DNA of 7,328 bases. It comes from an uncultured Bacteroidales bacterium (GTDB lineage Bacteria; Bacteroidota; Bacteroidia; Bacteroidales; Bacteroidaceae). The translations under genes and the position numbers were made by a program. Positions 7,150 through 7,328 of this stretch are shown here, one piece after another. The stretch's first letter is position 1. Each line of letters opens with the position of its first letter. The notes beneath the pieces are model-generated. The model was not told where the DNA came from, searched no databases, and worked only from the letters and a program-made list of their open reading frames with translations. The stretch is from contig CALCHR010000135.1 of assembly GCA_937901185.1 (NCBI GenBank), forward strand, positions 1-7,328. The letters are read 5' to 3'.

Positions 7150-7182
7150 GTCCCTTTGGAGCCCACTAATGGAATTAGGGAC
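7150..7182. repeat. Inverted repeat at the methyltransferase promoter/leader
   Basis: GTCCCT (7150-7155) and AGGGAC (7177-7182) form a perfect 6-bp inverted repeat around 21 bases. Nested against its right arm is a second inverted repeat, CTAAT-GGA-ATTAG (7166-7178). The two share bases 7177-7178, so they cannot pair at the same time. The outer arm touches the last base of the -7 box, and the predicted transcription start (about 7175) falls inside. It could be an operator or a short leader hairpin; with arms this short it could also be chance. Confidence 0.4.
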
Positions 7183-7213
7183 AAAGTTAGAAATTATTTT
7201 TAGGAAAGTCAGA
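7182..7213 (-). promoter_or_regulatory. Bacteroidota-type promoter of the four-gene unit
   Basis: On the minus strand the -7 box reads TAACTTTG (7182-7189), an exact match to TAnnTTTG. A near-match -33 box TCTG (consensus TTTG) lies at 7210-7213. The 20-base, A/T-rich spacer is close to the usual 19. Transcription would start near 7175, giving a leader of about 63 bases before the methyltransferase ATG. No other TAnnTTTG was noticed between this point and the start codon. Confidence 0.7.
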
Positions 7214-7249
7214 ACCTTGTGGATTTTTTTCTCAGAAGCGCTGATTTAT

Positions 7250-7273
7250 GGGGAGAGGGGCAGGGTGGTTGGG
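7250..7273 (+). other. G-quadruplex-type motif in a purine-rich tract
   Basis: Four runs of at least three G (7250-7253, 7257-7260, 7263-7265, 7271-7273) are separated by loops of 3, 2 and 5 bases, meeting the standard G3+N1-7 quadruplex pattern on the plus strand. The purine-rich character continues to about 7297, with another GGGG at 7294-7297, so the minus strand is correspondingly C/T-rich. The motif lies upstream of the promoter for the methyltransferase unit. I see no gene in 7214-7328. Whether the motif folds or matters cannot be told from sequence. Confidence 0.5.
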
Positions 7274-7328
7274 CGAGAAAACGGAGAGGTTTCGGGGCTA
7301 TGGTAGTAATTGTTTTTTTACCCCCTAT

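Noticed and set aside
7221..7243. TCAG-CTGA hairpin next to a T run (7224-7230)
   Set aside because: The stem is only four base pairs. The T run precedes it on the plus strand and is an A run following it on the minus strand, so it cannot be an intrinsic terminator in either direction.
7304..7321. T-rich run near the right edge as a plus-strand terminator
   Set aside because: The flanking GGTA/TACC arms are only four bases long and the T run lies inside the would-be loop, not after the stem. The neighbouring gene is out of view.

Overview
The window looks like ordinary chromosomal housekeeping DNA from a member of the Bacteroidales, most likely near Prevotella or Bacteroides. This is inferred from three things. 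The upstream regions carry the Bacteroidota -7 box TAnnTTTG. Most genes lack a strong Shine-Dalgarno sequence. The S9 peptidase closely resembles Porphyromonas prolyl tripeptidyl peptidase and has a signal peptide ending in Ala-Gln. Coding DNA is moderately GC-rich and the gaps between transcription units are AT-rich. No transposon, phage gene, CRISPR array, tRNA or rRNA is visible.

All five genes lie on the minus strand, so transcription runs from the right edge to the left. From right to left the layout is as follows. A 216-bp non-coding region (7113-7328) holds a G-rich quadruplex-type motif, a probable promoter and an inverted repeat. A four-gene, tightly packed unit follows: a THUMP-domain RNA methyltransferase (7112-5586), a secreted S9 prolyl tripeptidyl/dipeptidyl peptidase (5582-3417), a RidA-family deaminase (3411-3034) and a LOG-family nucleotide hydrolase (3027-2488). 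The gaps between them are only 3, 5 and 6 bases. After a 144-bp AT-rich spacer with its own -7 box comes pnp, polynucleotide phosphorylase (2343-127). It is followed by a strong intrinsic terminator (31-66).

The genes do not form one pathway. Two act on RNA: the probable 23S rRNA guanine methyltransferase, and PNPase in RNA decay. Both end in arginine/lysine/glutamate-rich, apparently disordered tails. RidA and LOG are small metabolite-housekeeping enzymes: imine/enamine hydrolysis and nucleoside monophosphate hydrolysis. The peptidase releases peptides N-terminally in the periplasm or at the cell surface. The shared unit is therefore best read as a growth-linked housekeeping operon.

I found no convincing novel system. 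The points most worth a second look are the charged tails on the two RNA enzymes, the promoter-overlapping inverted repeat and G-rich tract upstream of the methyltransferase, and the assignment of the peptidase to the tripeptidyl subtype.
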